64,000 nt of DNA from Agromyces sp. NDB4Y10 (GTDB lineage: Bacteria; Actinomycetota; Actinomycetes; Actinomycetales; Microbacteriaceae). The stretch spans positions 37,347 to 101,346 of the forward strand of contig NZ_LQGY01000034.1 of the NCBI RefSeq assembly GCF_001620055.1, given 5' to 3'. A program made the translations under genes and the position numbers. The notes beneath the pieces are model-generated. The model had not been told where the DNA came from. It ran no database searches and was given only the letters and a program-made list of their open reading frames with translations. The number at the start of each line of letters is the position of its first letter. Within the stretch, counting starts at the first letter, position 1. Shown here one piece after another: positions 10,500 through 17,778 of the stretch.

Positions 10500-10580
10500 G
10501 CGTACGTCGGAGTGCGTACCGCGTGGGGCATGTCCGGCAGATCCCCAGCAGACCGCCACCCGGCACACGGGTGGGCGATG

Positions 10581-11564
10581 CTACGACTCCTCGGAGACGT
10601 CGTCGACGAGCAGCTGGAGCAGCGCCGTCTCGCGGGTGCCGCGGAGGTTCACGAGCCGCCCGTGCTCGTACGCCTCGATCACCCGCGGGTCGACGTAGCT
10701 CGCCTTCGCGATCGCCGGGGTGTTGCCCAGCACCTCGCTCGCGTGCACGATCGCCTCCTTGACGGATGCCGCTCGAGCCCGCTTGGTGCCGGCGGTGCCG
10801 AGTTGTGCGAGCCGGTCGGCCGCGGCGACGGTGCCGCGCAGCGTGCGGAAGTCCTTCGCCGTGAAGTCGCCGCCCGTGCGACCGCGGATGTCCTCGTTCA
10901 CGTCGACCGGCCCGAGCGGCCGCATCCGGCGTCCGTGACTGAACGCGTACAGCCGGGAGCTGGGGGAGCGGCCCTCCATCGCCGCGATGAACGCCGCGAG
11001 CGACTCGTCCGAGAGCTTGAGGTCCTGCGAGATGCCGCCCTTCGCGCGGAACTTCAGGCGCACCACGTCCTCGCCCTCGAGCCGGGCGTTGCGCACGAGC
11101 AGCGTCGTCAGGCCGCGGCTGCGCGCCGTCGCGAGCGACTCCTCCGAGCCGATGCGGATGGCGCCGAGGTCGAGGGTCCGGAACGCCGCCGCGAGCACGC
11201 GCTCGCGCACGAGTTCCGCGAGGGCCAGGTCGCGGCGCACGCTGCGCCGGGCACCCGGCAGCGCCTCGGCGAGGGCGGTCATCCGCAGGAACTTCTCCAT
11301 GTCCTGCTGCTCGCGCCACACCGGGTGGTACAGGTACTGCCGGCGCCCGGCGGCATCGACGCCCACCGCGAGGATGTGCGCGTTCGGTGCCTCGGCGATC
11401 CAGACGTCGTCCCAGGCGGGCGGGATGGCCAGGTCGGCGATCCGGTTGCGGTCGACGCGGTCGACGGGCGTGCCGTCGGCGTGCCGGTAGGCGAAGCCGC
11501 GACCCCGGCGGAGCCGCGTGATGCCGGGCGACGCGTACGGTTCGACGCGTCGCAGTCGCGGCAT
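10581..11564 (-). CDS. DNA topoisomerase IB (poxvirus-like)
   Basis: A 327-residue type IB topoisomerase that relaxes supercoils through a 3'-phosphotyrosine intermediate. The probable catalytic tyrosine is Y290 in KASYVDPRVIEAYEHG, and the Arg/Lys core includes LKFRAKGGISQDL and FTAKDFRTLRGT. The N-terminal YHPVWREQQDMEKF block is typical of the bacterial members. GAGGGG precedes the ATG. It follows the DUF7218 gene by 10 bases on the same strand, so the two are likely co-transcribed. Its place beside Ku and LigD suits a stress or repair role. Confidence 0.93.
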   Translation of the reverse strand: MPRLRRVEPYASPGITRLRRGRGFAYRHADGTPVDRVDRNRIADLAIPPAWDDVWIAEAPNAHILAVGVDAAGRRQYLYHPVWREQQDMEKFLRMTALAEALPGARRSVRRDLALAELVRERVLAAAFRTLDLGAIRIGSEESLATARSRGLTTLLVRNARLEGEDVVRLKFRAKGGISQDLKLSDESLAAFIAAMEGRSPSSRLYAFSHGRRMRPLGPVDVNEDIRGRTGGDFTAKDFRTLRGTVAAADRLAQLGTAGTKRARAASVKEAIVHASEVLGNTPAIAKASYVDPRVIEAYEHGRLVNLRGTRETALLQLLVDDVSEES

Positions 11565-11574
11565 CCGCTGCCCC

Positions 11575-11847
11575 TCAGTGGTTGCGCAGGGCGCTGATGA
11601 GCTCGCCCTTGCGCTTGCTGCTGTACCCGGAGAGGCCGAGTTCCTTCGCCCGCTTCTTCAGCTCGGGCACGGTCCAGTCCTCGTAGTCGCCCGACTTGCC
11701 GCCCTTGCGACCGACCGAGCTGCGGCCGCGCGCAGCGGCGGCGTTGGAGATCCGGGCCGCCTTCTCCTTCGAGTTCCCCTCGTCGCGGAGCTTCTCGTAG
11801 AGCTCCGGGTCTTTCAGGGACGACTGTCCCCGTCGATTCGCCGGCAT
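11575..11847 (-). CDS. DUF7218 / Rho-N-like small basic protein
   Basis: A 90-residue basic protein. The first half (SSLKDPELYEKLRDEGNSKEKAARISNAAA) is a KGG/ChaB-like stretch. The second half (DWTVPELKKRAKELGLSGYSS, ending KRKGELISALRNH) is a SAP/Rho N-terminal helical motif that commonly binds nucleic acid. The start is set by AGGAG eight bases upstream of ATG 11847. It is tightly linked to topoisomerase IB downstream, and such proteins are often found near Ku/LigD genes in actinobacteria. A role in DNA or RNA binding is inferred. Confidence 0.85.
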   Translation of the reverse strand: MPANRRGQSSLKDPELYEKLRDEGNSKEKAARISNAAAARGRSSVGRKGGKSGDYEDWTVPELKKRAKELGLSGYSSKRKGELISALRNH

Positions 11848-11884
11848 GACCTGCTCCTTCCTCGTTGCTGCGGCCGCCCGTGGC

Positions 11885-12766
11885 TCAGAGCGGCTTGCCC
11901 CCGGTGACCGGGAGGATCGCCCCGGACGTGTACGACGCGTCGTCCGAGGCGAGGTAGACGTATGCGCCGGCGAGCTCGGCCGGCTGGCCGGCACGGCCGA
12001 GGGGCGTGTCCTGGCCGAACTTCGGCAGCTTGTCGGGCCATCCCGTCGCCGGGATGAGCGGGGTCCAGATGGGACCCGGCGCGACCGAGTTGACGCGGAT
12101 GCCGCGGGGCCCGAGCTCCTCGGCCAGCGCGCGCGTGAACGCGACGAGCGCCGCCTTCGTCATCGCGTAGTCGACGAGGCGCGACGACGGGTCGAAGCCC
12201 TGGATCGACGAGGTCGTGATGATCGACGCCCCCGCCTGCATCCTCGGCACGGCGGCCCGGGCGAGGAACACGCTCGCGTAGAGGTTGATGCGCATGACGG
12301 CGTCGAAGTCGGCCGAGGGCACCTCGTCGATGCCGCCGCGGTCGCGCTGATGGGCCGCGTTGAGCACGAGCAGGTCGATGCCGCCGAACGCGTCGCACGT
12401 GCGGTCGACGAGGTCGGCGCAGTGCTGCTCGTCGCGCAGGTCGCCCGGCAGCAGCTCGGCCTTGCGACCGGCGTCGGTGACCCAGCGGGCGGTCTCCTCC
12501 GCGTCGGCCTGCTCCGACTCCAGGTAGGAGATGGCGACGTCGGCGCCCTCGCGGGCGAAGGCGATGGCGACGGCGCGGCCGATGCCGGAGTCGCCGCCGG
12601 TGATGAGGGCCCGGCGGCCGGTCAGCCGACCCGAGCCGCGGTAGCTGTACTCGCCGTGGTCGGGCTGCGGCGACATCGCCGGCGTGAGGCCGGGCGGCTG
12701 CTGCTCCTGCCGAGGGAACGGCTCGGCGGCGTGCTTGGTGGTCGGGTCGATCAGGTGGTCGGTCAT
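11885..12766 (-). CDS. SDR-family oxidoreductase (general-stress type)
   Basis: A 293-residue short-chain dehydrogenase with a Rossmann fold. The cofactor motif TGGDSGIGR is at ~56-64, NAA is within LLVLNAAHQRD, and the catalytic Tyr/Lys are in DYAMTKAALVAF. The ~45-residue N-terminal extension rich in Pro/Gln is typical of the YdaD/YhdF-like stress dehydrogenase subgroup, whose substrates are poorly defined. The ATG at 12766 has an AGGAGG behind it. It lies 37 bases upstream of the DUF7218 gene on the same strand, so the three minus-strand genes may form a stress operon. Confidence 0.92.
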   Translation of the reverse strand: MTDHLIDPTTKHAAEPFPRQEQQPPGLTPAMSPQPDHGEYSYRGSGRLTGRRALITGGDSGIGRAVAIAFAREGADVAISYLESEQADAEETARWVTDAGRKAELLPGDLRDEQHCADLVDRTCDAFGGIDLLVLNAAHQRDRGGIDEVPSADFDAVMRINLYASVFLARAAVPRMQAGASIITTSSIQGFDPSSRLVDYAMTKAALVAFTRALAEELGPRGIRVNSVAPGPIWTPLIPATGWPDKLPKFGQDTPLGRAGQPAELAGAYVYLASDDASYTSGAILPVTGGKPL

Positions 12767-13048
12767 GGGACCTCCTCGTGTCGGTTCCAGCTCGTCCGGA
12801 CCATGCCACCGTACGCGCGGCCAACGGCCGCCGCGAAGGGTTGACAGGCGCCGCCGAGGCGCTGCGCGGCGGGGGCGGGGCGAGCGGATGCCGCGCGGGT
12901 ATCACGCGCCGCGAAGCAGCGGCAACCCCTCGCGACCGGCGTCGCGTCCCCCGTACGGTCGAGGGCACGAGGCCACTGGCTGCCTCGGAGGCCCGCCGAG
13001 CCCGGCGGGCCGTGAACCGTCCACGCGACGGAACCCGAAGGAGAGATC

Positions 13049-13213
13049 ATGAACATCCTCATCGCCATCATCGCCATCGCCGCCATCGTGCTGCTGATCA
13101 CGGGCGGCGTCGTGCAGTCCCTGCAGTTCCTGCTCTGGGTCGGCCTCGTGCTCGCGGTCCTGGCCGTCATCGTGTTCCTGGTGCGCTACCTCGGTGGGAA
13201 GAAGGCGGTCTGA
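13049..13213 (+). CDS. Small two-helix membrane peptide, 54 aa
   Basis: A reading frame of 54 residues starting MNILIAIIAIAAIVLLITGG and ending VRYLGGKKAV. It holds two hydrophobic helices separated by VVQSLQF, with a basic C-terminus that would face the cytoplasm. AAGGAGAG lies four bases upstream of the ATG. A hairpin (12990-13011) precedes it and a strong terminator (13233-13262) follows, so it is a monocistronic unit. Similar short membrane proteins are common in actinobacteria but have no assigned function. Confidence 0.72.
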   Translation: MNILIAIIAIAAIVLLITGGVVQSLQFLLWVGLVLAVLAVIVFLVRYLGGKKAV

Positions 13214-13232
13214 CCGACCGCACCGACCTCAC

Positions 13233-13262
13233 GGCGGGCGTCTCCTTCGGGAGGCGCCCGCC
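13233..13262 (+). terminator. Intrinsic terminator hairpin
   Basis: A 13-bp stem (GGCGGGCGTCTCC/GGAGGCGCCCGCC, one G-U pair) with a TTCG tetraloop, between the small membrane peptide gene and DUF7882 copy 2. Confidence 0.75.
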
Positions 13263-13289
13263 GTCGTCGTGCGGGAGTACCCTCGGGGC

Positions 13290-13655
13290 ATGGGCACGCT
13301 GTTCTACGGCGACGCCGCGACCCCGATCGGCATCGAGGATCGCGCGCTCGCTCATCTCAAGGTCGCGATCATCACGAAGCTGCGCCGGGGCGAGTCCTTC
13401 ACGGTCTCCTGGCAGCACGCCGACGACCAGCCACGCGGGCGATCGACGCTCTGGCTGCATCCCAACATCCCGCTGCGGTTCGTGTTCGACGAGCCGGAGC
13501 CTCCGGAGCTCAGCCGGGCGTGGATCGAGGAGCTGATGCGGTCGGCGAACTCCACCGGCGGCATCCGACTCGTGCCGGAACAGCTCGACACCGGGCCGAT
13601 CGCGACGGTGGACCCGCTCGCGATCGAACCCGGTGTCGGGGCGCGCGCCGACTAG
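13290..13655 (+). CDS. DUF7882 family protein, copy 2
   Basis: A 121-residue paralogue of the 8912 gene (MGTLFYGDAATPIGIEDRALAHLK..., KLRRGESFTVSW, GRSTLWLHPNIPLRFVF, WIEELMRSANSTGG). It is the closer of the two paralogues to copy 1. The start ATG is preceded by a -10 TACCCT (13278-13283) at six bases, so it is probably leaderless. It diverges from the others in the last ~20 residues. It is convergent with the SRPBCC gene, with only four bases between stop codons. Function is unknown. Confidence 0.85.
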   Translation: MGTLFYGDAATPIGIEDRALAHLKVAIITKLRRGESFTVSWQHADDQPRGRSTLWLHPNIPLRFVFDEPEPPELSRAWIEELMRSANSTGGIRLVPEQLDTGPIATVDPLAIEPGVGARAD

Positions 13656-13659
13656 TGCG

Positions 13660-14253
13660 TCAGGCGCGGAGGTCGGGGTCGCTGCCGGCGACGCCGTCGC
13701 TCGTGGGCGGGTTCACGGAACCCGGTGCGGCGGTGCCGCCGCCCATCCCGGCGCCCGCGGTGCCGGTGCCGCCGGTGCCCGGCGTGGTCTCCTGACCGCC
13801 GTGCACCTCGCCGCGCCAGGCCCCGGTGGGGGCGTTGCGGTCCTCGATGAACTCCTTGAACCGGTGCAGGTCGCGCTTGACCTGCGCGTCGTCGAGCTGA
13901 AGTGCAGCGCCGGCCTTCTCGATGAAGCCCTCGGGCTCCCACTCGATGGTGAGGTCGATCCGGGTGCGTCCGTCCGATCCGGGCCGGAAGTCGACGCGGC
14001 CGCGGTGCTGGACCTCGGCGGCGGTGCTGCGCCATGCGACGTGGTCGTCGGGCACCTGGTCGGAGACGTCGGCGTCGAACTCGCGCTTCACGCCCGCGAT
14101 CGAGACCACCCAGTGCGTGGTGGTGTCGTCGACCTGCGTGACGGACTCGACGCCGCTCATGAAGTGCGGGAACGACTCGAACTGCGTCCACTGGTCGTAG
14201 GCCACGCGAACGGGCACGTCCACCTCGATGTCAGCGGTGACGGTCGTGCTCAT
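13660..14253 (-). CDS. SRPBCC family (coenzyme Q-binding/cyclase-like) protein
   Basis: A 197-residue soluble protein. Residues 1-145 match the START/SRPBCC helix-grip fold (VTADIEVDVPVRVAYDQWTQFESFPHFMSGVESV ... WVVSIAGVKREFDADV), a cavity-forming fold that binds hydrophobic ligands. A Gly/Thr/Pro-rich disordered tail follows (TTPGTGGTGTAGAG). A good Shine-Dalgarno (GGAGGAT) precedes ATG 14253. The ligand is unknown; members next to stress genes are common in Microbacteriaceae. Confidence 0.85.
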   Translation of the reverse strand: MSTTVTADIEVDVPVRVAYDQWTQFESFPHFMSGVESVTQVDDTTTHWVVSIAGVKREFDADVSDQVPDDHVAWRSTAAEVQHRGRVDFRPGSDGRTRIDLTIEWEPEGFIEKAGAALQLDDAQVKRDLHRFKEFIEDRNAPTGAWRGEVHGGQETTPGTGGTGTAGAGMGGGTAAPGSVNPPTSDGVAGSDPDLRA

Positions 14254-14390
14254 GCTGATCCTCCGTTCCGGGCACGCTCGGTGCGCGCCCAGACCTCACG
14301 CTAGGCAGGCGCCTCCGAGGGGTCGAGGGGTTGCAGCATCCGTCGGCCGCTGATACCACGGAGGGACGACGACAGCTCGGGGGTGCGCGA

Positions 14391-14594
14391 ATGGGTGATC
14401 AGGCGACGGATGCCGAGCGGTGGTGGCCGCACGTGTCGATCGAGGCGAAGCACGCCATCCTCGACGACCTGGAGGGCGACCTGCCCGAGAACGTGCGACG
14501 CGAGATCGCGGAGCACTCGGACGGGGAGGCGCCCGAGCGGCTCTCCGACGCCGACGTGCGGTTCATCCGCACGCAGATCGAGCCGGTCGACTGA
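14391..14594 (+). CDS. Small acidic hypothetical protein, 67 aa
   Basis: A 67-residue acidic protein (MGDQATDAERWWPHVSIEAKHAILDDLEGDLPENVRREI...). It looks like a compact helical bundle with no membrane segment. The start chosen at 14391 trims a poorly coding 20-residue extension. There is no clear Shine-Dalgarno. It sits between SRPBCC and DUF7882 copy 3. I do not recognise a family beyond similar short actinobacterial proteins. Confidence 0.6.
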   Translation: MGDQATDAERWWPHVSIEAKHAILDDLEGDLPENVRREIAEHSDGEAPERLSDADVRFIRTQIEPVD

Positions 14595-14621
14595 CCGGCT
14601 CGAACCTCGGCGCGACGCGCG

Positions 14622-14945
14622 TCACTCGATCTCGAGGGGCTCGTCCTCGGTGGGCTCGGGCACGTACTGCAGCCCGGCCGTGCTGTTCGCCGACAGCAGC
14701 AGCTGTTCGATCCACAGGCGGTTGAGCTTCGGCGGACGATTGCCGCTGAAGACGAACTGCAGCGGGATCGACTCGTGCAGCCAGAGGGTGGTGCGACCGC
14801 TTCCGTGCTCGATGCCGTGCTCCCAGGTCATGGCGAAGCTCTCGGAACGGCGCAGCTTGTTGATGATCGCCACGCGCAGGTGCGCGAGGGTCCGGTCCTC
14901 GATCTCGATCTCGCGGTTCGAGGAGTTGTAGATGAGCTTGCCCAT
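14622..14945 (-). CDS. DUF7882 family protein, copy 3
   Basis: The third paralogue, 107 residues (MGKLIYNSSNREIEIEDRTLAHLRVAIINKLRRSESFAMTWEHG ... GRTTLWLHESIPLQFVF ... LWIEQLLLSANS). It is more divergent than copies 1 and 2 and lies on the opposite strand. A -10 TAGAGT (14957-14952) is six bases before the ATG, so it too looks leaderless. Conserved in all three copies are the EDR.LAHL helix, KLRR.ESF, the G-R-[ST]-[ST]-L-W-L-H block and SANS. No catalytic motif is evident. Confidence 0.85.
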   Translation of the reverse strand: MGKLIYNSSNREIEIEDRTLAHLRVAIINKLRRSESFAMTWEHGIEHGSGRTTLWLHESIPLQFVFSGNRPPKLNRLWIEQLLLSANSTAGLQYVPEPTEDEPLEIE

Positions 14946-15050
14946 GCCGAGACTCTAACGCGCCGGAGGGCCTGATCCCCGTACCATGACGGCGGCGAGG
15001 GGGTGTCAACCCCCTGACGCCTCGCGGCAGGGCCCGCTGGGATGGCACGC

Positions 15051-16232
15051 ATGAGAGCCGTGACCTGGCACGCTGCCCGAGACATCCGCGTCGACGAGGT
15101 CGACGACCCGCGCATCGTCGATCCGACCGACGCCATCGTGCGGGTCACGTCGACGGCGATCTGCGGATCCGACCTGCACCTGCTCGACGTGTTCGGCCCG
15201 GTCATGCACCGGGGCGACATCCTCGGCCACGAGGCGATGGGCGTCGTCGAGGCGGTCGGGTCGGCCGTGGAGCGCGTGGCGGTGGGCGACCGCGTCATCG
15301 TGCCGTTCGTGATCTCGTGCGGCGCGTGCTCGATGTGCCGGCGCGGCCTGAACACGCAGTGCGAGACGACCCGCAACGTGGACCAGGGCACCGGCGCCAA
15401 GCTGTACGGGTACACCGAGCTCTACGGGCGGGTCATGGGCGGGCAGGCCGAGGCACTCCGGGTGCTGCTCGCCGATGCGAACCTGCGCGTCGTCGGGCGC
15501 GACCTGCCCGACGAGCGGTACCTCTTCCTCACGGATGTCGCACCGACGGCCTGGCAGGCAGTGGAGTACGCGGGGCTCGAGCCGGGCGACACCGTCGCGG
15601 TGGTCGGCCTCGGCCCGGTCGGCCAGATGGCCGCGCGCATCGCCCGCCACCGCGGGCATCGGGTCCTCGGGGTGGACCCGGTCGAGGAGCGCCGGCTCAT
15701 GGCCGAGCGGTACGGCGTCGAGACGCTCGATTACGCGGGCCACGAGGAGGCCGTGGACGGCCTCCTGAGCGCGACCGGCGGCGCGGGGCCGGACGCCGTC
15801 ATCGACGCCGTCGGCACGGAGGCGCACGGCAGTCCGGGTGCGGCGCTCCTGCAGAACGTCGTCGGGTCGCTGCCGAAGGGACTCGCCAAGGGCATGCTGA
15901 TGAAGGCCGGGGTCGATCGGCTCTCCGCGCTGAACCTCTCGATCGACGGCGTCCGCCGCGGGGGTCGGCTGTCGGTGGTCGGGGTGTACGGCGGGAACGC
16001 CGACCCCATGCCGATGATGACGATCTTCGACAAGCAACTCACCGTGCGGTTCGGCCAGGCCAACGTGCAGCGGTGGCTCGACGACCTCGTGCCCCTGGCC
16101 GAGGCCGACGACGACCCGCTGGGGTTCGCCGACTTCGCGACGCACCGCGCCCCCCTCACCGAGGCGGCGGCCATGTACGACCTCTTCAAGGAGAAGCGCG
16201 AGGGCTGCGTGAAGGTCGTCCTGAAGCCCTGA
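15051..16232 (+). CDS. Zinc-dependent alcohol dehydrogenase
   Basis: A 393-residue medium-chain dehydrogenase. Zinc-site sequence CGSDLHLLD and GHEAMGVVEAVG, a structural zinc cluster CGACSMCRRGLNTQC, and the NAD-binding GLGPVGQMAARIARHRG are all present. The long MCDR form with a VDPVEERR segment resembles glutathione-independent formaldehyde dehydrogenase-like enzymes, although the substrate cannot be read from sequence. ATG 15051 gives the usual MRAVTWH start; ATG 15042 adds three residues. A strong hairpin follows the stop. Confidence 0.93.
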   Translation: MRAVTWHAARDIRVDEVDDPRIVDPTDAIVRVTSTAICGSDLHLLDVFGPVMHRGDILGHEAMGVVEAVGSAVERVAVGDRVIVPFVISCGACSMCRRGLNTQCETTRNVDQGTGAKLYGYTELYGRVMGGQAEALRVLLADANLRVVGRDLPDERYLFLTDVAPTAWQAVEYAGLEPGDTVAVVGLGPVGQMAARIARHRGHRVLGVDPVEERRLMAERYGVETLDYAGHEEAVDGLLSATGGAGPDAVIDAVGTEAHGSPGAALLQNVVGSLPKGLAKGMLMKAGVDRLSALNLSIDGVRRGGRLSVVGVYGGNADPMPMMTIFDKQLTVRFGQANVQRWLDDLVPLAEADDDPLGFADFATHRAPLTEAAAMYDLFKEKREGCVKVVLKP

Positions 16233-16254
16233 GCCCGCCCATCCGGAGCCGATC

Positions 16255-16296
16255 GGCGAAGCGGTTGTCCCCCGGCGAGGGGACAACCGCTTCGCC
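16255..16296 (+). terminator. Long perfect hairpin after the dehydrogenase
   Basis: An 18-bp perfect inverted repeat (16255-16272 with 16279-16296) around a 6-base loop. It begins 22 bases after the dehydrogenase stop, has no T-run, and sits directly before the operator-like palindrome of the sugar importer. Confidence 0.7.
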
Positions 16297-16298
16297 AG

Positions 16299-16310
16299 AG
16301 AAGCGCTTCT
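16299..16310 (+). promoter_or_regulatory. Operator-like palindrome before sugar importer
   Basis: AGAAGCGCTTCT is a perfect 12-bp palindrome with the central CG typical of LacI-family sites. A -10-like TAGCTT follows at 16346-16351, about 40 bases before the binding-protein start. Repression by a sugar-responsive LacI regulator is inferred; no such regulator gene is in the window. Confidence 0.45.
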
Positions 16311-16392
16311 GTCAAGGCCCTTCTCGGCACCGCCCGCACCCGCCTAGCTTTGCTCCGTCCGGGGGACGTGGACGCAGACGAATGGGGTTGGC

Positions 16393-17778
16393 ATGGGTAT
16401 CGATCGACGCGCACGTGCGCTGGGGGTGTTCGCCGCGGCAGGTCTGCTGCTGAGCGGATGCGCCGTCGGCACGGGCGGACAGTCCGGGGGAACCGACGCC
16501 GAGTTCGACTCCGGTGCGGAGCTGTCGGGCGACCTGACGGTGATGGGATTCTCGGGCGTGGACGAGGTCGCGACCTCGCGCATGGAACTCGCCGAGTCCG
16601 AACTGGGCGACGTGAACGTCAAGCTCATCGAGGGCGAACTGGACATCCAGCAGTTCCTCTCCGCCGTCGCGACGGGCGACCCGCCCTCGCTCCTGTACGC
16701 CGACCGCGACCAGATCGGCTCGCTCGCCGCCCGCGGCGCGATCCTCCCGCTCGAGGACTGCATCGACGGCGAGGGGATCGAGACCGGTGACTTCGTCGAG
16801 TCCGCGCTCAACCAGGTGACGCTCGACGGCACCGTCTACGGCATCCCCGAGTTCAACACCGTGCAGCTCACGATGGCCAACGCCGACCTCCTCGAGGCGG
16901 CCGGCATGAGCATCGACGACGTCAACGGGTCGGACCGCGAGGCGATGACCGAGGCGGCGGCCGCGATGGCCCAGAACGACGGCGGCAAGGTCAGCGTCAT
17001 CGGCGTCGACTCCAAGCTGCCCGAGTTCCTTCCGCTGTGGGTGGCCGCTGCGGGCGGATCCGTCATGAGCGAGGACGGCCGCACCGCCCAGCTCGACGAC
17101 GAGACGACCATCGAGTCGCTCGAGTGGGCGGTCGACATCTACGAGCAGCAGGGCGGGTTCAGCGCGATCAAGGCGACCCGCGACGCGGCCGACTTCTTCG
17201 GCGGCGGCAACCAGTTCGCCACGAACACGCTGGGCGCCATGCCCATGGAGCAGTGGTACCTCAACGTGCTGAACGAGGTGTCGCCCGACGCGCCGATGGC
17301 CTTCGACACGGTCCGCACGACCGAGGGCGAGCCCATCGCCTTCGCCGGCGGTTCGGCGTGGGCGATCCCGGCCGGCAGCGACAACCCCGAGGCGGCCTGC
17401 CGCTGGGCGCGCGTCATGACCTCGGTCGACGCCTGGCGCGCCGCCGCCGATGCGCGAGTCGCGCTCCGCGAGGAGGAGGGCCTGCCCTTCACCGGCATCC
17501 TCACCGGCAACACGGTCGCCGACGAGGAGATCGAGGGCATGACCACCGCCGACGAGGCGCCGTGGAGCGAGGGCGTCGCCGCGATGTACGAGGCGAACCA
17601 GAACACCCGCACGCTCCCCGCGAACCCGGCCGACGCCGAGTTCGACGACGCGATGCAGGAGGCGGTGAACCGGGTGCTGAACGGCCAGGCCGAGCCGGCC
17701 GAGGCGCTCGCCAAGGCGCAGCAGACCGCGCAGGCGGCGCTCGACGAGGCATGGGCGGAGCTCGAGGGCGGTGACTGA
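16393..17778 (+). CDS. Sugar ABC transporter substrate-binding lipoprotein
   Basis: A 461-residue family 1 extracellular solute-binding protein. Its N-terminus is a lipoprotein signal with lipobox LSGC (LLLSGCAVGTG). The mature part has the usual cluster-B pattern: GDLTVMGFSGVDE, SALNQVTLDGTVYGIPEFNTVQL, and FAGGSAWAIPAGSDNPEAACRWARVM. It captures a sugar or oligosaccharide outside the membrane and delivers it to the two permeases that follow in the same operon (stop and next ATG share one base). The substrate is unknown; glucan breakdown products are plausible given the amylolytic genes nearby. Confidence 0.93.
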   Translation: MGIDRRARALGVFAAAGLLLSGCAVGTGGQSGGTDAEFDSGAELSGDLTVMGFSGVDEVATSRMELAESELGDVNVKLIEGELDIQQFLSAVATGDPPSLLYADRDQIGSLAARGAILPLEDCIDGEGIETGDFVESALNQVTLDGTVYGIPEFNTVQLTMANADLLEAAGMSIDDVNGSDREAMTEAAAAMAQNDGGKVSVIGVDSKLPEFLPLWVAAAGGSVMSEDGRTAQLDDETTIESLEWAVDIYEQQGGFSAIKATRDAADFFGGGNQFATNTLGAMPMEQWYLNVLNEVSPDAPMAFDTVRTTEGEPIAFAGGSAWAIPAGSDNPEAACRWARVMTSVDAWRAAADARVALREEEGLPFTGILTGNTVADEEIEGMTTADEAPWSEGVAAMYEANQNTRTLPANPADAEFDDAMQEAVNRVLNGQAEPAEALAKAQQTAQAALDEAWAELEGGD

